Source: Gloeomargarita sp. SKYG116
GTDB taxonomy: Bacteria; Cyanobacteriota; Cyanobacteriia; Gloeomargaritales; Gloeomargaritaceae
Length of the DNA stretch: 47,631 bases
Direction of reading: 5' to 3'
Assembly: GCA_025056115.1 (NCBI GenBank)
Contig: JANWVM010000017.1
Coordinates: forward strand, 1-47,631
Within the stretch, counting starts at the first letter, position 1, and each line of letters begins with the position of its first letter. The position numbers were made by a program, and so were the translations under genes. The notes beneath the pieces are model-generated. The model worked only from the letters and a program-made list of their open reading frames with translations, ran no database searches and had not been told where the DNA came from. Positions 34,004 to 41,611 of this stretch are shown in pieces.

Positions 34004-34987
34004 TCACCCCCAGCGACAGACCAAAGCGCCCAACGTCAATCCCGCACCAAACCCCGCCAGCACCAATGTATGCCCTGCCTGGATGTGCCCCGACCGCACC
34101 GCTTCATCCAACACGATGGGAATCGAAGCCGCCGATGTATTCCCGTAGCGGTCCAGATTGCTCAACATGCGTTCAGGCGGGACAGCTAACTTGGCCGCTA
34201 CCGCATCCAGAATGCGTTGATTAGCCTGGTGCAAGACAAAATAATCCACTTGGTCGCTGGTCAAGCCGGCTCGAAACAGGGCTTTTTCAATTACCTCTGG
34301 CACCCGTTTCACCGCAAACTTATACACCTCTTGACCATTCATAGCGATGAATTGGTAAGCCCCCAGGGTCACCGTCACATCATCAATCAAGGGTCGCGGT
34401 TGCCCTTGGTAGGCCAGGGTTAGACAGGCGTTTTGGCTGCCGTCATTTTGCAACTCAAATCCCAGCAGTCTATCCTGGGCACTCGCCTCCAAGACCACTG
34501 CGCCAGCCCCATCCCCAAACAAGACGCACGTGCGCCGGTCTTGCCAATCCACCCAGCGTGAGAGGACATCGGCGCCAATGACCACTGCCCGCCGGTAGGC
34601 GCCAGTTTTCAGGAATTGGGCTGCCGTCACCACGCCAAACACAAACCCGGAGCAAGCGGCGGTCAAGTCAAAAGCCACCGCTCGTTTCGCCCCCAACCGG
34701 TCCTGCACCAGGCTGGCAGAGCCAAAGAGGTCATCGGGCGTGGAGGTTGCCAGGATAATCAGCTCCACCTCAAAGGGCGTGAGACCAGCCGCAGCTAGGG
34801 CGTTTTGGGCCGCCTGTACCGCCAGATCCGTGACGCCTTGCTCAGCCGACACCAAACGGCGCGCGCGAATCCCGGTGCGGGTTACAATCCATTCATCGCT
34901 GGTGTCCACCAACTGGCTCAACTGGTGGTTATCCAACCTGGGAGACACCTCGGCCCGGCCCGTCCCCGTCAAGCGCACACCCAGCAC
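34004..34987 (-). CDS. fabH: 3-oxoacyl-ACP synthase III
   Basis: A 327-residue condensing enzyme that starts fatty-acid synthesis from acetyl-CoA and malonyl-ACP. The catalytic triad is visible: Cys in FDLTAACSGFVFG, His in VLHQANQRIL, and Asn in GNTSAASIPI. The start is GTG, whose first base is the last base of the plsX stop codon, so plsX and fabH are translationally coupled. It is followed after about 80 nt by the ATP synthase operon on the same strand. Confidence 0.96.
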   Translation of the reverse strand: MLGVRLTGTGRAEVSPRLDNHQLSQLVDTSDEWIVTRTGIRARRLVSAEQGVTDLAVQAAQNALAAAGLTPFEVELIILATSTPDDLFGSASLVQDRLGAKRAVAFDLTAACSGFVFGVVTAAQFLKTGAYRRAVVIGADVLSRWVDWQDRRTCVLFGDGAGAVVLEASAQDRLLGFELQNDGSQNACLTLAYQGQPRPLIDDVTVTLGAYQFIAMNGQEVYKFAVKRVPEVIEKALFRAGLTSDQVDYFVLHQANQRILDAVAAKLAVPPERMLSNLDRYGNTSAASIPIVLDEAVRSGHIQAGHTLVLAGFGAGLTLGALVCRWG

Positions 34988-36009
34988 TAGCGACCGTCCC
35001 GCCGTGTCAAGGCACCCACCTTTTCTTCCAGACGCTGCACGACCCGCTGGTCCACTGCTTCTGCCGCCAGTCGGATGGCATTAAAGACCGAAGCCGCGTG
35101 GGAGCTGCCGTGGCCAATCACACACACCCCGGGAACACCCAGCAGCAAGGCCCCCCCTCGTTCCGCATCATCCAACCGTTGCTTCACCCGCCGCAAATTT
35201 TCTCGCAACAGGGGCACACCAACCATCCCCCGCCACCCGCGCGGCAATTCATCCCGTAATAGTTGCACGATGACTCGTCCCACGCCTTCGGCGAATTTCA
35301 GTAAAATGTTGCCGACAAAACCATCACACACCACGACATCGTAGGCACCGGAAATCACGTCCCGTCCCTCCGCATTCCCCACAAATTCAATATCAGGGTT
35401 TTGGGCCAGCAGTTGATAAGCCCGTACCACCACATCATTGCCTTTACAGGCTTCCTCGCCGATATTCAACAGCCCCACCTTGGGACGGGGAACGCCCAGC
35501 ACGCATTGACTGTACACTGAACCCATCAGGGCAAATTGATTGAGAAACTTGGGCCGGCAATCCACATTCGCTCCCACATCCAGCAACAGCACCGTTTTAT
35601 CCGGGATTAACGTCGGTAGGGAGACACCAATCGCCGGTCGGTCAATGCCAGGTAAACGTCCTAATTGCAACAGTGCTGCCGCCATGACCGCGCCCGTATG
35701 CCCCGCTGAGTACACCGCGTCTGCCCGGCCATCCCGCACCAGGTTCATCGCCACCGTGATCGAAGCATCCGGTTTTTGCCGCAACGCGGTCAGCGGTTCC
35801 TCATTCATATCAATCGCTTCTTGAGCCGGCACCAGCGTCATGTGGTGGTGGTGATGGGCCAGCAGCGGTTGGAGCCGTTCTGGATGTCCGACCAGTAAGA
35901 TTTCTGCATCTAATTCCGCCTGGGCCCGCAACGCACCGGTGACAATTTCTTCAGGAGCATAATCACCCCCCATCGCATCCACCGCAATCCGGGGCCGGTT
36001 CAGCGCCAT
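34987..36009 (-). CDS. plsX: Phosphate acyltransferase PlsX
   Basis: A 340-residue enzyme making acyl-phosphate from acyl-ACP, the precursor step for phosphatidic acid synthesis with PlsY. The N-terminal IAVDAMGGDYAPEEIV is diagnostic; YSAGHTGAVMAAALLQLGRLPG and VVCDGFVGNILLKFAEG are also conserved. The ATG at 36009 is preferred over 36039. The gene overlaps fabH by one base and follows rpiA after 45 nt. The plsX-fabH pairing is common in bacteria. Confidence 0.96.
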   Translation of the reverse strand: MALNRPRIAVDAMGGDYAPEEIVTGALRAQAELDAEILLVGHPERLQPLLAHHHHHMTLVPAQEAIDMNEEPLTALRQKPDASITVAMNLVRDGRADAVYSAGHTGAVMAAALLQLGRLPGIDRPAIGVSLPTLIPDKTVLLLDVGANVDCRPKFLNQFALMGSVYSQCVLGVPRPKVGLLNIGEEACKGNDVVVRAYQLLAQNPDIEFVGNAEGRDVISGAYDVVVCDGFVGNILLKFAEGVGRVIVQLLRDELPRGWRGMVGVPLLRENLRRVKQRLDDAERGGALLLGVPGVCVIGHGSSHAASVFNAIRLAAEAVDQRVVQRLEEKVGALTRRDGR

Positions 36010-36054
36010 GCCACTCTCGCACGCACGTCGGTTAAGCATTTTATCAGAATTCCC

Positions 36055-36765
36055 TCACCACACCCGCACCTGGGGATGACCGTCCACGACGTGCCCAACC
36101 AGCACCCGTCCAGCCAAACCAACGAACAGACCGTTTTCCACAACCCCAGGAATGTTGTTGATCCGCGCTTCCAAGGCCGCCGGGTCGGGAATGTCCGCAA
36201 ATTTTACATCCACCACCATATTGCCCTGGTCTGTAATCACCGGGCCGTCTTTTTTGACCGCCATGCGCAATTCCGGTTGGCCCCCTAACTTGGTCAAAGC
36301 GCGCATCACCGGCATGACCGCTATAGGCAATACTTCCACCGGCACCGGAAACGTGCTGCCTAAGCGTTCCACTAGCTTCGACTCGTCCACCACCACGACC
36401 AATTCCCGCGCCAGGCTGGCCACAATTTTTTCCCGGGTGTGGGCGGCTCCTCCACCTTTAATCAAGTTTTTGTGGGGGTCTACTTCATCAGCGCCGTCAA
36501 TCGCCAGGTCTATCTCCTCGACCTCATCCAAACTAGTCAAGGGGATGCCCGCCTGCCGCGCCAACACCGTCGCCTGGAAGGAAGTGGGAACGCCGCGTAT
36601 GCCCTGAATTTCGCCGCGCCGGAGCCGTTCCCCCAGCGCCTCAATCATGAACGCCGCTGTTGAACCCGTCCCCAACCCCACCACCATACCCGATGCCACC
36701 AATTGCGCCGCTTGCTGCCCAACGGCTTGCTTAGCCTGCTTGATCAATTCTGGGGATGCTGCCAT
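36055..36765 (-). CDS. rpiA: Ribose-5-phosphate isomerase A
   Basis: A 236-residue enzyme interconverting ribose-5-phosphate and ribulose-5-phosphate in the Calvin cycle and pentose-phosphate pathway. Motifs include [12 protein letters not shown] (phosphate loop), DGADEVDP with catalytic Asp, and [14 protein letters not shown]. The ATG at 36765 is preceded by GGAGGGAGA and is preferred to the start at 36816. It is the first gene of a co-directional run into plsX, fabH and the ATP synthase operon. Confidence 0.97.
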   Translation of the reverse strand: MAASPELIKQAKQAVGQQAAQLVASGMVVGLGTGSTAAFMIEALGERLRRGEIQGIRGVPTSFQATVLARQAGIPLTSLDEVEEIDLAIDGADEVDPHKNLIKGGGAAHTREKIVASLARELVVVVDESKLVERLGSTFPVPVEVLPIAVMPVMRALTKLGGQPELRMAVKKDGPVITDQGNMVVDVKFADIPDPAALEARINNIPGVVENGLFVGLAGRVLVGHVVDGHPQVRVW

Positions 36766-36822
36766 GTTCTCCCTCCACCACTGCCTTCGAGGGTAGCGCA
36801 AAAAGTCCCCTTTCACGCAGCA

Positions 36823-36852
36823 AGGGCCTGGCTGTCAGCAGAGCCAGACCCT
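36823..36852. repeat. Hairpin upstream of rpiA
   Basis: Two 11-nt arms (AGGGCCTGGCT and AGCCAGACCCT) pair over all positions with one G-U wobble, around an 8-nt loop. There is no T-tract directly after it on either strand, so it is not a standard terminator. It lies 58 nt upstream of the rpiA start and would be in that gene's leader. Confidence 0.6.
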
Positions 36853-37045
36853 CAAAACGTAGTCATCAAGGAAGTTACTTTTAGCTAGGGTTGACAAAAC
36901 GAACGTTGACAGACTGAACCCAACTCCATCTTGCGGGGCTGACGGTGGCCTGGGCCGATCCAGACCCAACTACAGAGCCAAACTTTTTTACACTTCACGC
37001 TCTCTCAATGCCACCTGACTCAGCACTAATGGGTTTAACCAACTC

Positions 37046-37057
37046 GATTGCGCAATC
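37046..37057. promoter_or_regulatory. 12-bp perfect palindrome, possible operator
   Basis: GATTGCGCAATC is a perfect palindrome, with CCAA three bases to the left and TTGG two bases to the right continuing the symmetry. Two GGGTTTA copies (37031 and 37062) flank the whole. This looks like a binding site for a dimeric regulator; the regulator is unknown. Confidence 0.45.
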
Positions 37058-37106
37058 ACTTGGGTTTACACCCTCCCTGCCGGGAATTGGGTAGGATCTC
37101 GACCGG

Positions 37107-37150
37107 GGCACCTACGTCTCGATCCCATTTCTTGCTGCCTTTTAGGTGCC
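37107..37150. repeat. 8-bp inverted repeat with 28-nt loop
   Basis: GGCACCTA (37107-37114) and TAGGTGCC (37143-37150) are perfect complements, and a further G-U pair extends the stem outward. It may close a stem-loop in an RNA read from either strand. There is no T-tract behind it that would suggest a terminator. Confidence 0.5.
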
Positions 37151-37207
37151 TAGTATCACTATAGAAAATCCCCACCCAGCTTGGTTGGTTTATTACGTAT
37201 TTGTGAT

Positions 37208-37228
37208 AACTCTTTGCAGAGTTTGACA
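37208..37228 (+). promoter_or_regulatory. Short hairpin next to a TTGACA box
   Basis: AACTCT and AGAGTT form a perfect 6-bp stem around TTGC (37208-37223), directly overlapping a consensus TTGACA (37223-37228) about 75 nt before the secreted-protein gene. A weak AT-rich -10 (around 37246-37251) could complete a promoter, with the inverted repeat placed as an operator at its -35 end. Confidence 0.35.
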
Positions 37229-37301
37229 GGGGTAGATATTTGTTTGATTTTGGCGAGCGAACCCAGTTTTGATAGGCTAGCTAAAAAAGGGGGAATGTGC
37301 C

Positions 37302-37724
37302 GTGTTGCGCTTCATTTTGGTGGTATGGATGGCGCTGGGGCTGTGGTGGGGGGCGCTCAACCCAGCCTTGGCTTTGACGGAAATACGGTTGTTCAACCTG
37401 CGCGTGAGTGATTGCCCGCCGGAGTTGGCCCAAGGAGCCGTCACCAGTGGCGGGAATACTCTGCCGGCGCGTTGCTACTGGGTCACCGGCCAGGCGGAAA
37501 ATCCCACCAACCGCACTGTGTATGACGCGGATGTGTTCGGGCGGGTGTACGATGCGAACGGCGAACCAGCCATTCCCAAGCGCGGGCGCATCGGTACAAT
37601 TGAGGAAATCCCGCCTGGGGTGAGCGAGTTCCATTTACCGTTGATGGTACCGGCTGAACAACCACCGCCGTTGCAGTTGACTCAATTCAAGGCGATGGGC
37701 TTTAGCGCCAAAGTGCGTCGTTAG
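37302..37724 (+). CDS. Secreted protein, unknown
   Basis: A 140-residue protein with a clear signal peptide (about residues 1-25: a hydrophobic core LVVWMALGLWWGAL, then an ALA-type cleavage site). The mature part is about 115 residues, mostly beta-like, and has two Cys (in VSDCPPEL and ARCYWVTG) that could form a disulfide in the periplasm or lumen. The pattern WVTGQAENPTNRTVYDADVFGRVYD suggests a FxLYD-like beta-sandwich, but this is a guess. Initiation is at GTG with an AAGGGGG sequence about 10 nt upstream. No operon partner. Confidence 0.75.
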   Translation: MLRFILVVWMALGLWWGALNPALALTEIRLFNLRVSDCPPELAQGAVTSGGNTLPARCYWVTGQAENPTNRTVYDADVFGRVYDANGEPAIPKRGRIGTIEEIPPGVSEFHLPLMVPAEQPPPLQLTQFKAMGFSAKVRR

Positions 37725-38123
37725 TTTGGCAGTTTTGACACAGCGCTGGTCAAAGGAAACGTACGCAAATCCGCGAGGCATGGTACTCTTCCCAAAATCT
37801 ATTTATTTCCTAAAAAATGTCCAAATACACTATGGTCAAGCCAGTTTAGTCTGTCAGAAAGATAGTGGGAAAACCTAAGACAGGTCTGCGTCCTGCGACT
37901 CAAGCAGTGACTTCACTGTAGAACGCCAGGCTTTAGGGTGTGTACGTGCGTCTGGCTGTATCCATATTTCATCTTAAAGTTTATTTAACTTGATTTAACG
38001 ACAGTTGCTGAGATTTAGGCTAAGATGGGGGTAGAAAAGTGAGTGACGCAGGCCTGGAAATATACATTTTCTCGGGTCATGAGGGCATGAGTCTATCGCT
38101 GGTCTCCCAGAAAGGTGATGTTT
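37725..38123. other. 399-nt intergenic region with a compact inverted repeat
   Basis: No gene is supportable here. The region is AT-richer than the surroundings. CAGTGA and TCACTG (37905-37918) form an inverted repeat around two bases, suggesting an operator or tight hairpin. The stretch before the next gene (about 37960-38030) has several TTTAACTT/GATTTAAC motifs typical of promoter DNA, but no clear -35/-10 pair. Confidence 0.5.
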
Positions 38124-38363
38124 ATGACGACCAGCCATTTAGAGGACCCATTTAGTGTGTCGTTACGTACATTGATTCCCCTGCTGTTTGGGCTGGTGGA
38201 TGATGCTGTGGTGGTTGGTTTATCGCGCTTGGGTTGCACTGTGCCCGTCCTGAAAGTGCTGTCGCCGTTGATTTTGAGTGGGACAGTTTTTTACGTGCTT
38301 GTACAGCTTTATTCCCATGGTTGGCCGGCGTTGAAGACCTACTGGCGCAAGGCGCTATCCTAG
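38124..38363 (+). CDS. Small membrane protein, unknown
   Basis: A 79-residue protein with an N-terminal polar segment (MTTSHLEDPFSVSL), a hydrophobic helix with two Asp (LIPLLFGLVDDAVVVGL), and a second helix (LSPLILSGTVFYVLVQLY) before a basic tail. The ATG at 38124 has AAAGGTG at the right distance; an ATG and a GTG just upstream are in frame too. The end overlaps the convergent dnaG gene by 9 nt. I recognise no family. Confidence 0.6.
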   Translation: MTTSHLEDPFSVSLRTLIPLLFGLVDDAVVVGLSRLGCTVPVLKVLSPLILSGTVFYVLVQLYSHGWPALKTYWRKALS

Positions 38364-40385
38364 CTCTATCTCGTTGTTGTCGGTTCCTGTGGGAGTGGGG
38401 AACAGGTCTTCCCAGGGGAGGATGTCGGCTTCAGGCAGGGGGTCATGGTGAGGGGGAGGCGTTTTGGCGGGCTGTAAGCAACGTTGCCGGTCTAGATGCT
38501 CTAAATAGTTTTTTTCAGTTTGGATGGAATCTTGCAAGCGCTGGAGTTCGTCTAGGAGAGCCTGGCGCTCCTCGTGGTCTTGGGTTTGGGTGAGTAACAA
38601 GCTGCGTTCCTGCCAGAGGGACAACAGTTGCTTGCAGTTTTTTTCGCAAATCACCCGGGCGATGGTGGCCACTGCCGATTGGATGACCAGATGGGGCTGC
38701 CGCAATTCCAATTCGGTGACTTCGTCTAATTGAAATAGTTTTTGTACCTGCTGCATTTCGGTGGGGTGGTCATGGTGGAGCCGTTGCAGGGCGCTTACCA
38801 GGTCGAGCGTGTGGGGAACGCCACCAGTCTGGGCCACCCGTTGTTCCATCTGACGAATCTGTTGCCACAACCAGCGGTGTTGCGGCGTGCCGAAGGCTAA
38901 ATCCCATTCATCGAGGGCATCCACCACTGCTTGGCGACATTGGGGTAAATGCAGATAAATACGCAGGAGTTGGGCTTCAGCAGCTTCGAGTAAATTGGCG
39001 CTGGTGACTGGTGGCGATAAGCGCCGGGGCGAGGCAGGATGGGAGCGCAACAAGCGGTGCAAATAGGCTTCCAGTTGTAGCACCAAGCGGGCGTTACCCT
39101 GACTGAGGTCGTTGACAGCGGCGCTGATGTAACGCAGGCGCAGGGCGGGGTTGGGAATTTGGCGCAGCAGGGCCGCCAGTTCCTTGAGGATCGCGGGGAA
39201 TTGCTCCGGTCGCCGACTGTCGCGTTGCAGTAAAATCCGGTTGATTTGCCAGTCGAGCCAGAGGGGGGCTGTCTGCACCAGGGCTTGATAATCTTCGGCG
39301 GTATGGTGTTGCAGGTAGTCAGCGGCATCTTTGCCTGCGGGCAGGTACAGTACATGCAGCGCCACTTCCCCCCGATAGGCCATGTCTTTGACTTCCCCGA
39401 TCACCCGTTCCACTGCCCTCTGGCCCGCGGGGTCGGCATCGAAATTGAGGACAATGCGTTTGGACTCCGTATAGCGCAATAACAACCGCACTTGGTCGGC
39501 ATTCAAAGCGGTTCCCAACACGGCGACTGTCTGGGGCAAGCCGGCCTGATGGAGAGCAATCGCATCAAAATAACCTTCGACGACCAAGGCATAGTCGGCG
39601 CGGGTAATGGCTTCTTTGGCTCTATCCAAGGCAAACAGGGTTTGGCTTTTATTAAAGAGGGGTGTTTCCGGGGAATTGAGGTATTTGGGTTCTTCCCCAT
39701 CCAGGCTGCGCCCACCAAACCCGATCACGCGACCTTGGCTATCCCGAATGGGAATCATTAAGCGGTTGCGGAAACGGTCGTAATAACCACCAGTAGGCCG
39801 CTTGACAATCAAGCCTGCTTCTTCCACCAGGGGCGCTGGAAAGCCTTTGTGTTCAACGAGATAGCTGTAGAGGGTTTGCCAACCGTGCGGCGCGTAGCCC
39901 AGTTGAAATGTTTTGATGGTCTCCGGCGTTAAATGTCGCTTCTGGGTGAGATAGTCCCAGACCATTTGATGACTTTTCTGCGCCAGGGCGTATTCATAAA
40001 AGTGGGCGGCAACAGCCAGGATTTCGTAAAGTTGTTGCCGGCGGGAAAGCTGTTGTTGAAGCTGTTTTTGTTGTTCCGGTTCTAGGGTGCGAATGGGGAC
40101 TTGGTAACGATGAGCCAGGTCGAGAATGACCTCTTGAAAGGATGTTTTCCCTAGCTCCATCAGGAACTTGATGGCATCCCCGCCGGCGCCGCAACTAAAG
40201 CAGTGGTAAAGCTGTTTCTGAGGATTGACGTGCAGGCTGGGATGCTTGTCGTCATGAAAGGGGCATAAGCCAACAAAACCTTTGCCTTGGCGCCGCAGCA
40301 CCACGCGGGTGGAGACCACGTCCACAATATCAAGCTTCTGCCGCACCTGTTCGATGGTCTGGGGGTGCAGCCGGGGTGTTTCCAT
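38355..40385 (-). CDS. dnaG: DNA primase
   Basis: Synthesises RNA primers for replication. The 676-residue protein has the CHC2 zinc finger (C41, H44, C62, C65), the primase core with RFRNRLMIPI and GFGGRSLDGEEPKYLNSPET (about residues 205-240), and the TOPRIM domain with VVEGYFDAIALHQAG and the metal-binding DADPAG (about 260-330). The C-terminal ~250 residues are a helical helicase-binding region that is less conserved. It is the last gene of a unit starting with the YbjN gene, and its end overlaps the convergent small membrane-protein gene. The usual macromolecular-synthesis partners rpsU and rpoD are not here. Confidence 0.97.
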   Translation of the reverse strand: METPRLHPQTIEQVRQKLDIVDVVSTRVVLRRQGKGFVGLCPFHDDKHPSLHVNPQKQLYHCFSCGAGGDAIKFLMELGKTSFQEVILDLAHRYQVPIRTLEPEQQKQLQQQLSRRQQLYEILAVAAHFYEYALAQKSHQMVWDYLTQKRHLTPETIKTFQLGYAPHGWQTLYSYLVEHKGFPAPLVEEAGLIVKRPTGGYYDRFRNRLMIPIRDSQGRVIGFGGRSLDGEEPKYLNSPETPLFNKSQTLFALDRAKEAITRADYALVVEGYFDAIALHQAGLPQTVAVLGTALNADQVRLLLRYTESKRIVLNFDADPAGQRAVERVIGEVKDMAYRGEVALHVLYLPAGKDAADYLQHHTAEDYQALVQTAPLWLDWQINRILLQRDSRRPEQFPAILKELAALLRQIPNPALRLRYISAAVNDLSQGNARLVLQLEAYLHRLLRSHPASPRRLSPPVTSANLLEAAEAQLLRIYLHLPQCRQAVVDALDEWDLAFGTPQHRWLWQQIRQMEQRVAQTGGVPHTLDLVSALQRLHHDHPTEMQQVQKLFQLDEVTELELRQPHLVIQSAVATIARVICEKNCKQLLSLWQERSLLLTQTQDHEERQALLDELQRLQDSIQTEKNYLEHLDRQRCLQPAKTPPPHHDPLPEADILPWEDLFPTPTGTDNNEIELG

Positions 40386-40422
40386 CCGTCTCGCTCGCGG
40401 GATGCTTTTATTTTATCGGGTA

Positions 40423-40695
40423 CTAGGAGACACTCCGACGACCTAGCGCATACACCCCGGCCCCTACCGCTGCCAGCAACGCACAACTGACGCCCCAACT
40501 CTTGCCCAAGGACTGGTCGAGAACCCACTCGCACAAGCCACCCACCGCCAGCAAAGGCAAGACACCCACCAGGGACGCCGCGGCTGCTGGTAATCGTTGG
40601 GCTAGGCGCTCGTACAACCAGTCATTCAGGGTCGCAAATCCCCAGTAAAACGCAATTGCCCACAGACAAGCGCCAGCCACCATCCCTGCGGTCAT
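40423..40695 (-). CDS. Small membrane protein, unknown
   Basis: A 90-residue protein with three hydrophobic stretches (about residues 3-22, 38-56 and 68-84). A polar loop with NDWLYERLAQRLP follows the first. It is 3 nt downstream of the TM2 gene and 37 nt before dnaG on the same strand, so it is very probably cotranscribed with both. No family recognised. Confidence 0.65.
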   Translation of the reverse strand: MTAGMVAGACLWAIAFYWGFATLNDWLYERLAQRLPAAAASLVGVLPLLAVGGLCEWVLDQSLGKSWGVSCALLAAVGAGVYALGRRSVS

Positions 40696-40698
40696 GAG

Positions 40699-40971
40699 CT
40701 ATAGCCAACCTTTCTTATTGACGATGTAGGTATTGACAAACTCCTCGTCGCTTTTAGTCAAGTAAATAATGCCTTCAATCAAACCAACAATGCCCATCGC
40801 TGCCGAGGCCAGACCACAGGTAATCACGCCACCCACCAAACTGACTAGCAACATAATCAATCCTTCGGTGGTATAGCCCAAAACAAACTTGTGGACACCA
40901 AACGCCCCAAGAACAATCGCCAGCACGCCTGCTAGTACTTTTTTATTGGCATCCGGTGTATTGGTTGTCAT
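40699..40971 (-). CDS. TM2-domain membrane protein
   Basis: A 90-residue protein with a classic TM2 hairpin: helix LAGVLAIVLGAFGVHKF, the turn FVLGYTTEGL, and helix LIMLLVSLVGGVITCGLAS, then IVGLIEGIIYLTKSDEEF. The ATG at 40971 has a GGAG sequence upstream and is preferred to 41073, which would overlap YbjN. TM2 proteins are widespread, with unclear function. A TM2 hairpin also occurs in the giant membrane protein near the left edge of the window. Confidence 0.9.
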   Translation of the reverse strand: MTTNTPDANKKVLAGVLAIVLGAFGVHKFVLGYTTEGLIMLLVSLVGGVITCGLASAAMGIVGLIEGIIYLTKSDEEFVNTYIVNKKGWL

Positions 40972-41005
40972 AGCGCTCACTCCTCTCCACGTCAGAACAG
41001 TCAAT

Positions 41006-41461
41006 CTAGGTTGATTGTATCCCCAAACGGTCAGCCGCCCGTTGCCCACCGGCCAGTTGGGAGATTTCGTCATCGTAGCGGTCAGCCATTTCCATGATGG
41101 AGCGGGCAGAAGTTTCTAATTCTTTGCGGTCGCACGTGGAACCCACAATCGCATGTTCCAGAAGAATATCCCCATCTTCATCAATGCCGAAGGCACCAAA
41201 AGGGATTTCTGTATTTTTGCGCAATAAATACTGCAACAGTTCGGGCTTCATCTCCGCCCCCTTGACTACATAGGACCAGGTGCAAATGATGGCATCATCC
41301 TCCGTCCAGGGCAATACCTCGACCGCTGCATAAGCCGATCCCCGCGGAATGATAAAAATCGGCAGGTCATCGCGGACTTCCACCTGGTCGCCAAATATCT
41401 CCTGTATCCAGGGACGGATTTTTTCGTAGCAGGCTTGCTGGGGGGCACTCTCAAACCGCAT
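41006..41461 (-). CDS. YbjN-domain protein
   Basis: A 151-residue acidic protein with a YbjN-like fold (related to type III secretion chaperone folds). Visible features are the strands VEVRDDLPIFIIPRGSAYAAVEVLPW, quoted in part as DLPIFIIPRGSAYAAVEVLP, then KPELLQYLLRKNTEIPFGAF and GDILLEHAIVGSTCDRKEL. In cyanobacteria such proteins are common and of unclear function, with suggested roles as chaperones or regulators. It heads the YbjN-TM2-membrane protein-dnaG unit. Confidence 0.8.
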   Translation of the reverse strand: MRFESAPQQACYEKIRPWIQEIFGDQVEVRDDLPIFIIPRGSAYAAVEVLPWTEDDAIICTWSYVVKGAEMKPELLQYLLRKNTEIPFGAFGIDEDGDILLEHAIVGSTCDRKELETSARSIMEMADRYDDEISQLAGGQRAADRLGIQST

Positions 41462-41498
41462 GACGGTATCCTCGCAAACATCTGCCCATTAGTGTACT

Positions 41499-41563
41499 CG
41501 CAAGTGGAGAAACGCAAGGTTAAGTTCCGGTAATGAATGGCCCAAACCGGAAGGTGACTTGCG
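41499..41563. repeat. Nested inverted repeats in a divergent control region
   Basis: Outer arms CGCAAGT (41499-41505) and ACTTGCG (41557-41563) enclose inner arms TTCCGGT (41525-41531) and ACCGGAA (41546-41552). Both pairs are perfect 7-bp complements, and the inner loop is 14 nt. The structure lies about 50 nt before the cyclase start and about 40 nt from the YbjN start, so it could be a leader RNA fold or paired operators. Confidence 0.55.
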
Positions 41564-41611
41564 CAGGCAGGGCTTGCCAACCATCTTGGCTTAGGATACA
41601 GGTAGCCATTG

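Larger units (their letters stand above)
36766..37301. other. 536-nt intergenic region with several inverted repeats
   Basis: No gene is supportable here on either strand. It lies between divergent rpiA and the secreted-protein gene and must hold both promoters. Visible structure, left to right: an 11-bp hairpin (36823-36852), two TTGACA copies 15 nt apart (36891-36911), a T6 run (36985-36990), a 12-bp palindrome flanked by CCAA/TTGG and by GGGTTTA repeats (37031-37068), an 8-bp inverted repeat with a 28-nt loop (37107-37150), and a 6-bp hairpin (37208-37223) next to a TTGACA. A noncoding RNA or long structured leader is possible; I recognised no known RNA family. Confidence 0.6.

Noticed and set aside
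36823-36852. Rho-independent terminator
   Set aside because: The hairpin is good, but there is no T-tract directly following on either strand and no gene ends into it.
37091-37110. tRNA-like T-loop (GGTCGAGATCC on the minus strand)
   Set aside because: No cloverleaf stems, anticodon arm or acceptor stem could be drawn around it.
37181-37411. 76-codon frame overlapping the secreted-protein gene start
   Set aside because: The secreted protein frame has a signal peptide and a ribosome site. This one is a different frame through the same DNA with no such features.
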